Below, one piece after another: positions 1 to 7,111 of a DNA stretch of 8,734 nt (its first letter is position 1; the number at the start of each line of letters is the position of its first letter). The DNA lies in contig JASLGV010000404.1 of assembly GCA_030149995.1 (NCBI GenBank), positions 1-8,734 of the forward strand, in the 5' to 3' direction. Under the pieces are notes generated by a model. That model did no database searches, was not told the origin of the DNA, and worked only from the letters and a program-made list of their open reading frames with translations. A program made the position numbers and the translations under genes. This DNA comes from Pedobacter sp. (GTDB lineage: Bacteria > Bacteroidota > Bacteroidia > Sphingobacteriales > Sphingobacteriaceae).

Positions 1-3000
1 AACCATCAGTTCGTCGATGGTTTTGCCTTTCTTGTTAAAACCTAAACGATCGAGCATACTGTCGAAAATCTGGTACATTACCGGTACCACAATCAGGGTT
101 AAGAAAAGCGAACTGGTTAGCCCGCCTATAATTACCCAGGCAAGACCGTTTTTCCACTCTGCACCGGCACCACTTGCCAGGGCGATTGGAAGCATCCCGA
201 ATACCATGGCAATGGTTGTCATCAGAATCGGTCTTAAACGGGCGTGGTTGGCCAGGATCAGGGCTTCTTTTGTCGATTTTCCTTCTGCTTTCATGTGGTT
301 GGTAAAATCGACCAGGATAATCGCATTCTTCGCTACCAGACCCATCAGCATGATTAAACCCAAGATGGTAAAGATACCCACCGAGTTATTGGTTAAAGCG
401 AGCGCAAGGAGTGCCCCGATTACCGCAAGCGGCAGGGAGAACATCACCACCAGCGGGTAGATAAAGCTATCGTAAAGCGCAACCATAATCAGGTAAACCA
501 GAATGATGGAAGCCAGTAAGGCAATACCCAGGGTACCGAAACCTTCACTCTGGTTTTCCTGGTCGCCACCCCAAAGATAACTTACACCTACCGGTTTTTT
601 AAGCTTTCCGCTGTCTTCAAGACTCTCGAGTTTTTTTCTGAAATCTTCTACAATCGTACCTGTTGGGCGACCAATCGACTGTGCGTTTACAGATACAGAA
701 GTCGATTTATCACGACGTTCCAGCTGACTTGGTCCCGATCCTTCTTTAATCGTGGCAAACTGCGATAGCTTAATCTGGCGTCCGGCATCATTTACAAAAA
801 TCAGGTTTCTTACATCGTCAATATCTTTACGGTTAAAATCCTGGTATTGAATGTTGATGTCGTATTCGTATTCTCCTTTACGGTATTTACCATCGGTATT
901 TCCGCTAAATGCGGTTTGCATGGTTGCACCCACCGTTTGTAAGGTAAGTCCCAAAGCCGACATTTTATCCCGGTCTACCTGAACATTGATCTCTGGTGTA
1001 CCTTTTTCTACAGAAAGTTTAATCTCAGTGGCACCTGGAATACTCGCAAGTACTTTTTGTGCACCTTCTGCATATTTTAAAGCACTGTCTAAGTCAGAAC
1101 CCATTACCACCAGTTGTATTGGCGAGTTTTCGGCAATACCGAGGATACTGATCGGAACGGTTTTAACTTTTGCACCCACCAGTATTTTAGATAACTCTCT
1201 GCTGATGTTGGTTGCAATGATGTCTGAAGAAACGTTGTGGCGTTCCTTACGGTCGACCAGTTTTACATTAATCTCTGATTTATAAGCAGTAGCCTGTGTG
1301 CCACCGAAATCACCACTGGCTTGTCCTACGGTTGTAATAAGCTGGGTAATTTCTGGTTTGGTGTTCAGGTAAGCTTCTGCACGTTGTGTAAAGGCATTTG
1401 TCTGTTCTAAAGAGGCATCTTTAGGCAGCTCAATCTGCACCAGGAACTCTCCTTTATCTGATTTAGGGAAGAACTCTGAACCGATGTAACCTGTAAACAT
1501 CAGGCTGCATGAGCTGATAAACAATACAAATACCAGTAAAAGGGTTAAGAATTTGTGGTTTAACGACCAGTTTAGGATGCCCGTAACCCAGTTGGTGAAT
1601 TTTTTAAGTTGTTTCTCAAACCAAAGAATAAAACGACCGAACAGGTTTTTACCTTCAATACGTTCCAGTTTACCAAAGCGCGAGAAAATTAACGGTACAA
1701 TGGTAAAGGATGCAACCAGCGAAAGCAGGGTTGCAATGATTACCACCACGCAGAACTGACGCAGAATGTTGGATACCAGACCCGAACTTACTGCAATCGG
1801 GAAAAACACCACCACGATCACGAACGTAATGGATACTACGGTAAAGCCGATTTCGCGCGTGGCTTCGAAAGCTGCGCGTACCTTGTTTTTACCCATTTCC
1901 ATGTGGCGCTGAATGTTTTCCAATACCACAATCGCATCATCCACGAGGATACCTACTACGAGCGAGAGACCTAAGAGCGACATTAAGTTCAGCGTAAAGC
2001 CGAAAAGGTCAATACCGATAAAGGTTGCTACCAGGTAGGCCGGGATGGAAATCATTACGATAACCGCATTCCGTAAACTGTGAAGGAAGAAAAGCATTAC
2101 AAATGCCACCAGGATTACCGCCAGAATTAAATCGTGAATTACGGCATCTGCAGACTCGAGCGTAAAGATGGAACTGTCGTTTACAATTTTAATGTAGAGG
2201 TTATTGGATTTATATTCTGTTTTAAGTTGATCGATAATTTTATGTACCCCTTTACTTACCTCTACGGCATTGGCATCACTCTGTTTAATAATCTGAATGG
2301 CAATCGCACCTTTTCTGTCGATACGGGCAAGTTTTTCGGTTTCTTTCTGTGCATCCTGAACATCGGCAACATCACTTAAACGGATTTGTGCACCATCTTT
2401 TCCGGTCGTTAAAACCAGGTTACGTAATTCGTCGATGGTTTGATATTTACCCGATAAACGGATTAATACATCTTGTTTTTGTGTTTTAACACTTCCGGTA
2501 GGAAAATCCAGGTTGGAGCTTAAAATCATTTGCTGCACCTGTGGAACAGAAAGATTGTATCCCTGTAACTTATTGGCATCAAGTGCTACCTGTATTTCAC
2601 GTTCAGATCCGCCGATCAGATTTACCTGTGCAATACCGTTTACCCGCGAAATAACTGGCGCAATACGTTTGTCAATTAAATCATAGAAGGTAATATCGTC
2701 CATGTTTGCAGAAGCAGACATGGTTATTACAGGTAAATCATCTAAAGAGAATTTACTTAAAGAAGGTTGTTTTACGTCTTTTGGTAAATCGGCCAAAATT
2801 GCGTTTACCTTTCTTTGTGCATCGTTCAGGGCAATATCAATATTTGCCTTATCCGTTAAGGTAATGGTAACGGTTGATAAACTCTCGTAAGAAACCGCAT
2901 TCAGTTTCTTAATGTTTTCCATAGACGATACCGCATCTTCAATTTTTTTGGTTACGGTATTTTCTACCTCGTTAGGCGATGCGCCCGGGTAAATGGTCGA

Positions 3001-3141
3001 TATGGATACAACGTTGTTGGAGAATTTGGGTAATAACTCATACCCCAACGAGAAGTAGCTGAGCAGCCCCAGTAAAGTAAGTGCGGTAAACACCACAATT
3101 ACCAGCGAGGGCCTTTTTATAGATATATCGGTTATTTTCAT
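1..3141 (-). CDS. RND-family (AcrB/MexB-like, HAE1-type) efflux pump inner-membrane subunit, 3' end cut by window edge
   Basis: Proton-driven resistance-nodulation-division transporter of the inner membrane, the engine of a tripartite efflux system. The frame is open for 1047 codons from ATG 3141 to base 1. The start is fixed because an in-frame TAA lies three codons upstream (3150-3148). AcrB-type pumps are about 1030-1070 aa, so only a short cytoplasmic tail is missing. TM1 is near residues 11-32. TM4 carries the proton-relay pair in GILVDDAIVV (D401, D402; AcrB D407/D408). TM10 carries AKNAIILVDF with K938 (AcrB K940), and R968 in ARLRPILM matches AcrB R971. So the known proton-relay residues are intact. 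Two large periplasmic loops follow TM1 and TM7, as expected. It is the last gene seen of the tetR-tolC-adaptor-pump operon. The substrate cannot be read from sequence; the HAE1 (drug/hydrophobe) class is preferred over the metal-exporting CusA class because of the overall similarity to AcrB. Confidence 0.95.
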   Translation of the reverse strand, partial: MKITDISIKRPSLVIVVFTALTLLGLLSYFSLGYELLPKFSNNVVSISTIYPGASPNEVENTVTKKIEDAVSSMENIKKLNAVSYESLSTVTITLTDKANIDIALNDAQRKVNAILADLPKDVKQPSLSKFSLDDLPVITMSASANMDDITFYDLIDKRIAPVISRVNGIAQVNLIGGSEREIQVALDANKLQGYNLSVPQVQQMILSSNLDFPTGSVKTQKQDVLIRLSGKYQTIDELRNLVLTTGKDGAQIRLSDVADVQDAQKETEKLARIDRKGAIAIQIIKQSDANAVEVSKGVHKIIDQLKTEYKSNNLYIKIVNDSSIFTLESADAVIHDLILAVILVAFVMLFFLHSLRNAVIVMISIPAYLVATFIGIDLFGFTLNLMSLLGLSLVVGILVDDAIVVLENIQRHMEMGKNKVRAAFEATREIGFTVVSITFVIVVVFFPIAVSSGLVSNILRQFCVVVIIATLLSLVASFTIVPLIFSRFGKLERIEGKNLFGRFILWFEKQLKKFTNWVTGILNWSLNHKFLTLLLVFVLFISSCSLMFTGYIGSEFFPKSDKGEFLVQIELPKDASLEQTNAFTQRAEAYLNTKPEITQLITTVGQASGDFGGTQATAYKSEINVKLVDRKERHNVSSDIIATNISRELSKILVGAKVKTVPISILGIAENSPIQLVVMGSDLDSALKYAEGAQKVLASIPGATEIKLSVEKGTPEINVQVDRDKMSALGLTLQTVGATMQTAFSGNTDGKYRKGEYEYDINIQYQDFNRKDIDDVRNLIFVNDAGRQIKLSQFATIKEGSGPSQLERRDKSTSVSVNAQSIGRPTGTIVEDFRKKLESLEDSGKLKKPVGVSYLWGGDQENQSEGFGTLGIALLASIILVYLIMVALYDSFIYPLVVMFSLPLAVIGALLALALTNNSVGIFTILGLIMLMGLVAKNAIILVDFTNHMKAEGKSTKEALILANHARLRPILMTTIAMVFGMLPIALASGAGAEWKNGLAWVIIGGLTSSLFLTLIVVPVMYQIFDSMLDRLGFNKKGKTIDELMV

Positions 3142-3162
3142 CTCTGCTTATTTTTAGCGGTG

Positions 3163-3207
3163 ATGAAACCTGTATAAGCATTTTTAAATGTCTTGTACCG
3201 GTTTCAT
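3163..3207 (-). repeat. Nested inverted repeat in the gap between adaptor and pump genes
   Basis: Perfect 8-base arms ATGAAACC (3163-3170) and GGTTTCAT (3200-3207) enclose a 29-base loop. The loop holds a second inverted repeat, CATTT/AAATG (3179-3183 and 3186-3190). The structure ends 21 bases before the pump start codon, in the 118-base gap, so it would lie in the mRNA leader of the pump gene. No U-tract follows, so it is not a classical terminator. Chance occurrence is possible. Confidence 0.3.
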
Positions 3208-3259
3208 ATGTTTGGGTATTCTAAATACCTTTATTATGTTTTCTTTTTTAAGCGTCGGC

Positions 3260-4327
3260 TTATTTAACAATTGTTACAGCTGTACCTTCAGCCAGGTTGA
3301 TTTGTCCGCTGGTAATAACAGCTTCGCCTTCCTGTAGTCCACTCAGTATTTCTACGTTATCGCCCAATATACGGCCGGCAACCACCTGACGAAGACTTGC
3401 TTTATTGCCTGCTTTATCCAATACGAATACCTGGTTGCTGCTTACACTTCCAACAAACGAAGTACGTGGAACCAGGATACTTGGCGCCTGTTTCGGGAAG
3501 TTGAAAACGGCTGTGCCATACATACCGGCTCTTAAGCTGCTTTTGGTGTTGTTGGTTACCTCAATTTCAACCGGGAAGTTTAAAGAAGCATCTGCTTTTG
3601 GTGCAATAAAGGTGATTTTTCCGCTAAAGTTTTCATCCGGGAAAACAGAAGATTTTATGGTTATCTGATCGCCGATTTTTAAGTTCGCTACCTGTGCTTC
3701 GTTTACGTTTACTTTAAGTTTCAGTTTTGATACATCAACCAATTCAAAAAGCTGTGTGCCCTGTGCAGTTACAAAAGCACCTACTTCAATATAGCGTTTG
3801 TTAACAATACCATTTATAGGTGATTTGATGTTTGCATCACTTGATCTGCGTTGTGAAGCCTGTAAGCGTAATTTGGCATTTCTGGTGGCTAATTTAGCCT
3901 GATCCAGCTGTTGCTGTGTTACCCCGCCGGTTTTATAAGAGCTTTGATATCTTTCTTCATCTCTTAAGGCATTTTGATAAGTTGCTTCGGCTGTTTCTTT
4001 ATCTGTATTAAGAATTTCCGCATCCAAACGTGCAAGTACCTGACCTTTGCTTACATGCGCACCTTCATCTACGTAGATGGCCGAAATGCGACCGGCATTT
4101 TCAGATAAGAAATTAAGTTCCTGCTTTGGCGCAAAATTTCCGTTGGCCGTAAAATCAACGTCAACTACTTTTTTCTCTACGGTTGCCACACGTACCGCAA
4201 CGGCTCCGTTACCTTTAGCAATAAAGGCCGTTTTTTCTTCGTTCTTCTTTTTATTATTGTTTAAAACATATGCTATTGCGCCCAGTGCAACAATAACAAC
4301 AATAATTATGGTAATTACTTTTTTCAT
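3260..4327 (-). CDS. RND efflux periplasmic adaptor (membrane fusion protein, AcrA/MexA/HlyD family)
   Basis: Bridges the inner-membrane pump and the outer-membrane channel. The protein is 355 aa. Residues 1-22 form a Lys-Lys-led hydrophobic anchor (MKKVITIIIVVIVALGAIAY) with no lipobox cysteine, so it is anchored by a helix or uncleaved signal rather than lipidated as AcrA is. The split lipoyl/biotinyl domain is at about 79-105 (GRISAIYVDEGAHVSKGQVL) and 165-195 (IKSPINGIVNKR onward). Between them lies a short alpha-helical hairpin, about 106-163. The beta-barrel domain covers about 200-275 and ends in LRAGMYGTAVF; a membrane-proximal domain follows, with LQEGEAVITSGQINLAEG near the end. The expected R-L-S channel-contact motif at the hairpin tip is degenerate: R126 is kept, but Ser130 and Thr137 stand in place of Leu and Ser. 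It lies 79 bases after the tolC-like gene and 118 before the pump gene, the usual operon order in Bacteroidota. Confidence 0.95.
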   Translation of the reverse strand: MKKVITIIIVVIVALGAIAYVLNNNKKKNEEKTAFIAKGNGAVAVRVATVEKKVVDVDFTANGNFAPKQELNFLSENAGRISAIYVDEGAHVSKGQVLARLDAEILNTDKETAEATYQNALRDEERYQSSYKTGGVTQQQLDQAKLATRNAKLRLQASQRRSSDANIKSPINGIVNKRYIEVGAFVTAQGTQLFELVDVSKLKLKVNVNEAQVANLKIGDQITIKSSVFPDENFSGKITFIAPKADASLNFPVEIEVTNNTKSSLRAGMYGTAVFNFPKQAPSILVPRTSFVGSVSSNQVFVLDKAGNKASLRQVVAGRILGDNVEILSGLQEGEAVITSGQINLAEGTAVTIVK

Positions 4328-4364
4328 CAGTATATTTTATTTTATTCGATATGAAGGGTGTTTT

Positions 4365-4388
4365 CTGCAACCGGTAGTTTACCGGCAG
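4365..4388 (-). repeat. Small bulged stem-loop between the TolC-like and adaptor genes
   Basis: CGGTA (4372-4376) and TACCG (4380-4384) pair around a 3-base loop. The stem extends with CTGC (4365-4368) and GCAG (4385-4388) across a 3-base bulge, giving about 9 base pairs. It lies in the 79-base gap between the stop of the TolC-like gene and the start of the adaptor gene. No U-run follows on the transcribed strand, so it is more likely an mRNA-stability or processing element, or chance, than a terminator. Confidence 0.35.
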
Positions 4389-4406
4389 ACTTGAAAAACT
4401 TCATAC

Positions 4407-5735
4407 CTACTTTGCCAGCGATTTAATATTTCCGTTTGATTTTATTAATTGTATTTCGGCTATCTTATAATTTAGTAAGGCCTGTGTATAACTGTTCTGT
4501 GCCTGTGTTAACGAGTTTTCTGTTTCCAATAAATCGGTTAAAGAAGCCAGTCCGTTGTTATAATTGTTCTGTGTGCTCTGGTAAATTTCAAGAGCCAGAT
4601 CTGCATTTTTGCGCTGTGCTTTAATGGTATTCAGGTTGTTGCGCAATTGAATCTTGGCATTCTCGTAAGCCAGGTTTAAAGAGTTGGTGGTTTGCAACCG
4701 GTCCTCATCTGCTTTTTTAATGTCTACATTTGCCTGGCGGATTTTTGAACGGGTAAGGAAGCCGTTAAAAACCGGTAATTTAAGCGTTAGGCCAATGGCC
4801 GAAGCGCCGTAAGCAATAGAACCTGCACTGCTTCCTAAAAAGTCGAAATTGTTGTGCTGACCTGCATAAGTATAGTTGGCAGATAAAGACAAACTTGGAT
4901 AATATTCAGAAATATAAGATTTCTTTTGCAGGACCAGTAATTCGCGCTGAATATCAAGTAATTTGATTTCGGTGCGGTTGCTTAGTGAAAGAGAATCTGT
5001 AAACTGCGGCAGTCCTTTAACTTCTGTTAACTCAGTAGCTGGCAGGATGATGCTGGTACTGATTGGCATGCCCATCGAATATTTGAGCTGGTTCTCCAGT
5101 TGGGTAATGGCGTTAACCGTTTCCTGGTGCTGGGTGTTTAAATTGGTTAGGTTTACCTGAATACGGTCTACATCAATTTTTCTTGCCAGCCCGTTTCTGT
5201 ACTGATCGCTTACTGCTTTTTCAACAATTTTAATGTTCTTGATGTTGGTATCAATTACATTTAGTTGCAGACGGTTAACCAGTACCTGGTAATAATTATT
5301 GGCTACCAGTTCAATAACCTGTTCTTCGGTAAGCTCTGAACTTAAAGCGTAATACTTTTCGCTTGATTTTGCCGCTTGTAAACCGGTAAATACCTGTTGA
5401 TTAAAAATTTGCTGCGATAATTGCACGCCCGCCTGCGAGTTCCAGGTCTGACCTAATTTAATGGCCTGGTTGCCAAATACGATCTGACCGATAATCGGGT
5501 TGTAGGTAAGGCCGGCATTTGCCGTAACCTGCGGAAGCGCCTGTGCACGAACTTCTTCTACTTTGTAGCGTCCGTTTTCAATATCCAGACGCGCCTTGCG
5601 CGCATTGGTATTGTTTTGCAATGCATAATTAAGTGCTTCTTTTAAGGTAATCTGCTGCTGCGCAGTTACCAGTTGTGGTAAAACCATGCCTGTAAACAAT
5701 ATAAGCATTAATTTTACCATTCTTACTCTAAGCAT
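4407..5735 (-). CDS. TolC-family outer-membrane efflux protein (outer membrane factor)
   Basis: Outer-membrane channel of the tripartite pump. The protein is 442 aa, a normal length for the family. A signal peptide covers about residues 1-25 (hydrophobic core LMLILFTGMVLPQLV, likely cleavage after VTA before QQQ). There is no lipobox Cys, so unlike OprM it is not a lipoprotein. The internal duplication typical of TolC is visible: NGLARKIDVDRIQVNL (181-196) in the first half matches NGLASLTDLLETENSL (394-409) in the second, each followed by a long Gln/Asn-rich coiled coil. LPVFNGF (320-326) is the usual motif before the second repeat. ATG 5735 gives a five-residue leader (MLRVR) before a second in-frame ATG at 5720, which would start MVKLMLIL and give a more standard signal peptide; either start is possible. 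It follows the TetR gene by 72 bases in the same direction. Confidence 0.95.
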   Translation of the reverse strand: MLRVRMVKLMLILFTGMVLPQLVTAQQQITLKEALNYALQNNTNARKARLDIENGRYKVEEVRAQALPQVTANAGLTYNPIIGQIVFGNQAIKLGQTWNSQAGVQLSQQIFNQQVFTGLQAAKSSEKYYALSSELTEEQVIELVANNYYQVLVNRLQLNVIDTNIKNIKIVEKAVSDQYRNGLARKIDVDRIQVNLTNLNTQHQETVNAITQLENQLKYSMGMPISTSIILPATELTEVKGLPQFTDSLSLSNRTEIKLLDIQRELLVLQKKSYISEYYPSLSLSANYTYAGQHNNFDFLGSSAGSIAYGASAIGLTLKLPVFNGFLTRSKIRQANVDIKKADEDRLQTTNSLNLAYENAKIQLRNNLNTIKAQRKNADLALEIYQSTQNNYNNGLASLTDLLETENSLTQAQNSYTQALLNYKIAEIQLIKSNGNIKSLAK

Positions 5736-5807
5736 AATGGATTGTTTTTGTTTTTGGGTTTTATAAAATATTCAATGCTATGATGTTGCAGAAAAACTAC
5801 ATGATAA

Positions 5808-6413
5808 TCAGCGTTTAAGACCTTTTGCAAAAATGGTGGAAAGATCTTTTTGTTTTTCGGTCATTTTGTTCAATGTCTTTTTGTCGGGAAAAATATCTTT
5901 GCCTGTTTCCATCATACACACAGTTGTTAAACCAACCACACTTTCCAGGTACAACTCAGCAATGTGATCCATATTTTCGTGTTCAATTTCACCTTTCTGC
6001 TGCGCAAGTCTGAAAACATTGGCAAAAAATACACGCTCTATTTCTCTCAGTGCATTTAGTTTTTGCTTCATGGCTTCGTCGTTTAACAAATCTGGAATAC
6101 CTTCCGAAATCCGGAGCATATAGTATTTCTGAAAAAAAGAACTGCGCACCCCGATGGTACTGAACAAAGCCTGCTCTAAAGAGTGATCCGGATTGGATTT
6201 CTTTTTGAGGGTTTCGAAATAATCCGAAAAAACTTTTTCAATAACTCCGATGATTAAACTCTTTTTATCCGGGAAATAATAATAAAGTGAAGGTTTTGAT
6301 ACGGAAAGATCTTCAGCAATATCATTCATCGTGGTTTTGTTAATTCCGAAATGAATGAAACGCTTGATGGCCCCATCAATAATTTGTTCTCTCTTTTTAT
6401 CGGCTACAATCAT
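5808..6413 (-). CDS. TetR/AcrR-family transcriptional regulator, probable repressor of the efflux operon
   Basis: One-component DNA-binding regulator of 201 aa, the normal TetR length. The N-terminal TetR domain spans about residues 6-52. The helix-turn-helix is TMNDIAEDLSVSKPSLYYYF (28-47), with the family-typical SLYYYFPDKKSL ending. Residues from about 70 to 201 form the helical ligand-binding and dimerisation domain, which is not conserved enough to predict a ligand. It is the first gene of a co-directional operon with the TolC-like, adaptor and pump genes, an arrangement common in Bacteroidota. It therefore probably represses its own transcription and that of the pump until a toxic ligand binds. 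Its upstream region contains a -7-like element and small palindromes that could be its operator. The start ATG 6413 leaves a nine-residue basic N-terminal arm before the domain, which fits the family. Confidence 0.93.
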   Translation of the reverse strand: MIVADKKREQIIDGAIKRFIHFGINKTTMNDIAEDLSVSKPSLYYYFPDKKSLIIGVIEKVFSDYFETLKKKSNPDHSLEQALFSTIGVRSSFFQKYYMLRISEGIPDLLNDEAMKQKLNALREIERVFFANVFRLAQQKGEIEHENMDHIAELYLESVVGLTTVCMMETGKDIFPDKKTLNKMTEKQKDLSTIFAKGLKR

Positions 6414-6430
6414 TTTACTTTTTTACTTTC

Positions 6431-6453
6431 TGACTTTTTTAATCTTTTAGTCA
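6431..6453. promoter_or_regulatory. Candidate TetR operator: TGACT-N13-AGTCA inverted repeat
   Basis: Perfect 5-base arms TGACT (6431-6435) and AGTCA (6449-6453) with a 13-base AT-rich spacer, 23 bases in total. It begins 18 bases before the tetR start codon and overlaps the predicted transcription start just downstream of the -7-like element. A TetR dimer bound here would block transcription. Arms of this length can arise by chance in AT-rich DNA, so this is a candidate only. Confidence 0.35.
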
Positions 6454-6459
6454 AAAATA
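6452..6459 (-). promoter_or_regulatory. Candidate Bacteroidota -7 promoter element of tetR and the efflux operon
   Basis: On the minus strand the sequence reads TATTTTTG, a full match to the Bacteroidota sigma-A -7 consensus TAnnTTTG. It would give a leader of about 30 bases before the tetR ATG. No clear TTTG -33 element is found 19-21 bases upstream, so support rests on the -7 match and position. Confidence 0.4.
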
Positions 6460-6462
6460 GTG

Positions 6463-6502
6463 CTAAAAATATCGGATGCCATTTTTAAGCTTCTAAAAAT
6501 AT
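6463..6502. repeat. Direct repeat CTAAAAATAT, two copies with a 30-base period
   Basis: The 10-base sequence CTAAAAATAT occurs at 6463-6472 and 6493-6502, exactly 30 bases apart, close to three helical turns. Both copies lie in the AT-rich region between the divergent tetR and crtZ genes. They could be half-sites for a regulator, or chance in AT-rich DNA. Confidence 0.35.
6481..6500. promoter_or_regulatory. Candidate operator palindrome ATTTTTA-N6-TAAAAAT
   Basis: Perfect 7-base arms ATTTTTA (6481-6487) and TAAAAAT (6494-6500) with a 6-base spacer containing AGCTTC. The 20-base size suits a dimeric regulator. It sits where the -33 region of the predicted tetR promoter would be, and its right arm is part of the second CTAAAAATAT repeat. 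The arms contain only A and T, which raises the odds of chance. Confidence 0.35.
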
Positions 6503-6576
6503 ATTTAATTACATTATTATGACAATTGTTTTGTTTCTTGTTGGTTTATATGTGTTTACATTTAATAAAAAATGAA

Positions 6577-7017
6577 ATGTTGTCTGCTCTGCTGAACATA
6601 TTCGTCATGCTTTTTACCTTCGTAATGATGGAGTGCATCTCGTGGTTTATACATAAATATCTCTTTCACGGGCCACTTTGGTTCCTGCATAAAAGCCATC
6701 ATCAGCAGAAAAAATCCTTTTTTGAATGGAATGATTTGTTTGCAATTGGCTTTGGTCTTTTTGCTGTTTATCTGGTTTTTGCAGACCGGCATCATCCGGG
6801 ATATCTTTTTTTTACCGGACTTGGCATTATCCTTTACGGGATTGTTTATTTTGTCGTGCACGATTGGTTTGTACACCAAAGATTCAGGGCTTTTAGAAGC
6901 CGGCATAAATACCTTATCCGGATACGTAAAGCGCACAAGCTTCATCATAAAATCCGGGCGCGGCAACATTCAAAAGCTTTCGGACTTCTTTATGTAAAAA
7001 GAGGTATTGTGAAGTAG
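6577..7017 (+). CDS. crtZ: Beta-carotene 3-hydroxylase, CrtZ type (fatty-acid hydroxylase superfamily)
   Basis: Membrane di-iron oxygenase that adds hydroxyl groups to C3 of the beta-ionone rings, converting beta-carotene through cryptoxanthin to zeaxanthin. From ATG 6577 it has 146 aa. All histidine clusters are present: HKYLFH (H26, H31), HKSHH (H38, H41, H42), HDWFVH (H95, H100) and HKLHH (H120, H123, H124). Other CrtZ marks are E19 before the first cluster, FEWNDLFA (49-56), YGIVYFVVHD and a terminal FGLLYV. Hydrophobic segments lie at about 2-24, 54-69 and 76-93. ATG 6577 is chosen because CrtZ proteins start just before the MLxxLLN helix; a TTG at 6526 and ATG at 6550 would add 17 or 9 residues not typical of the family. 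The segment after HKLHH reads RARQH where other CrtZ proteins I recall have a form like RGKEG. It is divergent from tetR and precedes murB on the same strand. Confidence 0.9.
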   Translation: MLSALLNIFVMLFTFVMMECISWFIHKYLFHGPLWFLHKSHHQQKKSFFEWNDLFAIGFGLFAVYLVFADRHHPGYLFFTGLGIILYGIVYFVVHDWFVHQRFRAFRSRHKYLIRIRKAHKLHHKIRARQHSKAFGLLYVKRGIVK

Positions 7018-7023
7018 ATCTTT

Positions 7024-7040
7024 AAGCCGTAAAACGGCTT
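7024..7040. terminator. Short GC-rich hairpin after crtZ, possible weak terminator
   Basis: Perfect 7-base arms AAGCCGT (7024-7030) and ACGGCTT (7034-7040) with an AAA loop, starting 6 bases after the crtZ stop codon. Only GTTAAATTAG follows, without a U-tract, so an efficient intrinsic terminator is doubtful. It may protect the 3' end of the crtZ transcript or partly separate crtZ from murB. Confidence 0.45.
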
Positions 7041-7086
7041 GTTAAATTAGCATTCGTCTTTCAAAATAATCTTGTGTTATTATTAG

Positions 7087-7094
7087 TACTTTTG
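7087..7094 (+). promoter_or_regulatory. Candidate -7 promoter element of murB
   Basis: TACTTTTG matches the Bacteroidota -7 consensus TAnnTTTG and ends 17 bases before the murB ATG, giving a leader of roughly 10 bases. A TTG at 7072-7074 is too close to be a proper -33 element. Together with the hairpin after crtZ, it suggests murB has its own promoter. Confidence 0.4.
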
Positions 7095-7111
7095 CTGCTC
7101 AAAATTCGATT

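Noticed and set aside
17..2890. Several plus-strand open frames of 60-150 codons (for example 17-460, 986-1285, 1553-1759, 2134-2379, 2702-2890)
   Set aside because: All lie antisense to the continuous RND pump gene, which has intact motifs over its whole length; their translations show no domain or normal composition.
3405..5160. Plus-strand open frames at 3405-3668, 4077-4394, 4436-4624 and 4963-5160
   Set aside because: They are antisense shadows of the adaptor and TolC-like genes, with no recognisable domains and no promoter or leader signals.
5825..6013. Plus-strand 62-codon frame antisense to tetR
   Set aside because: It overlaps a well-supported TetR coding region and its translation resembles no known protein.
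6562..6997. Minus-strand 135-codon frame (6969-6562) and plus-strand 91-codon frame (6722-6997) overlapping crtZ
   Set aside because: The crtZ frame has all histidine clusters in order; the other two frames are out-of-frame or antisense readings without family features.
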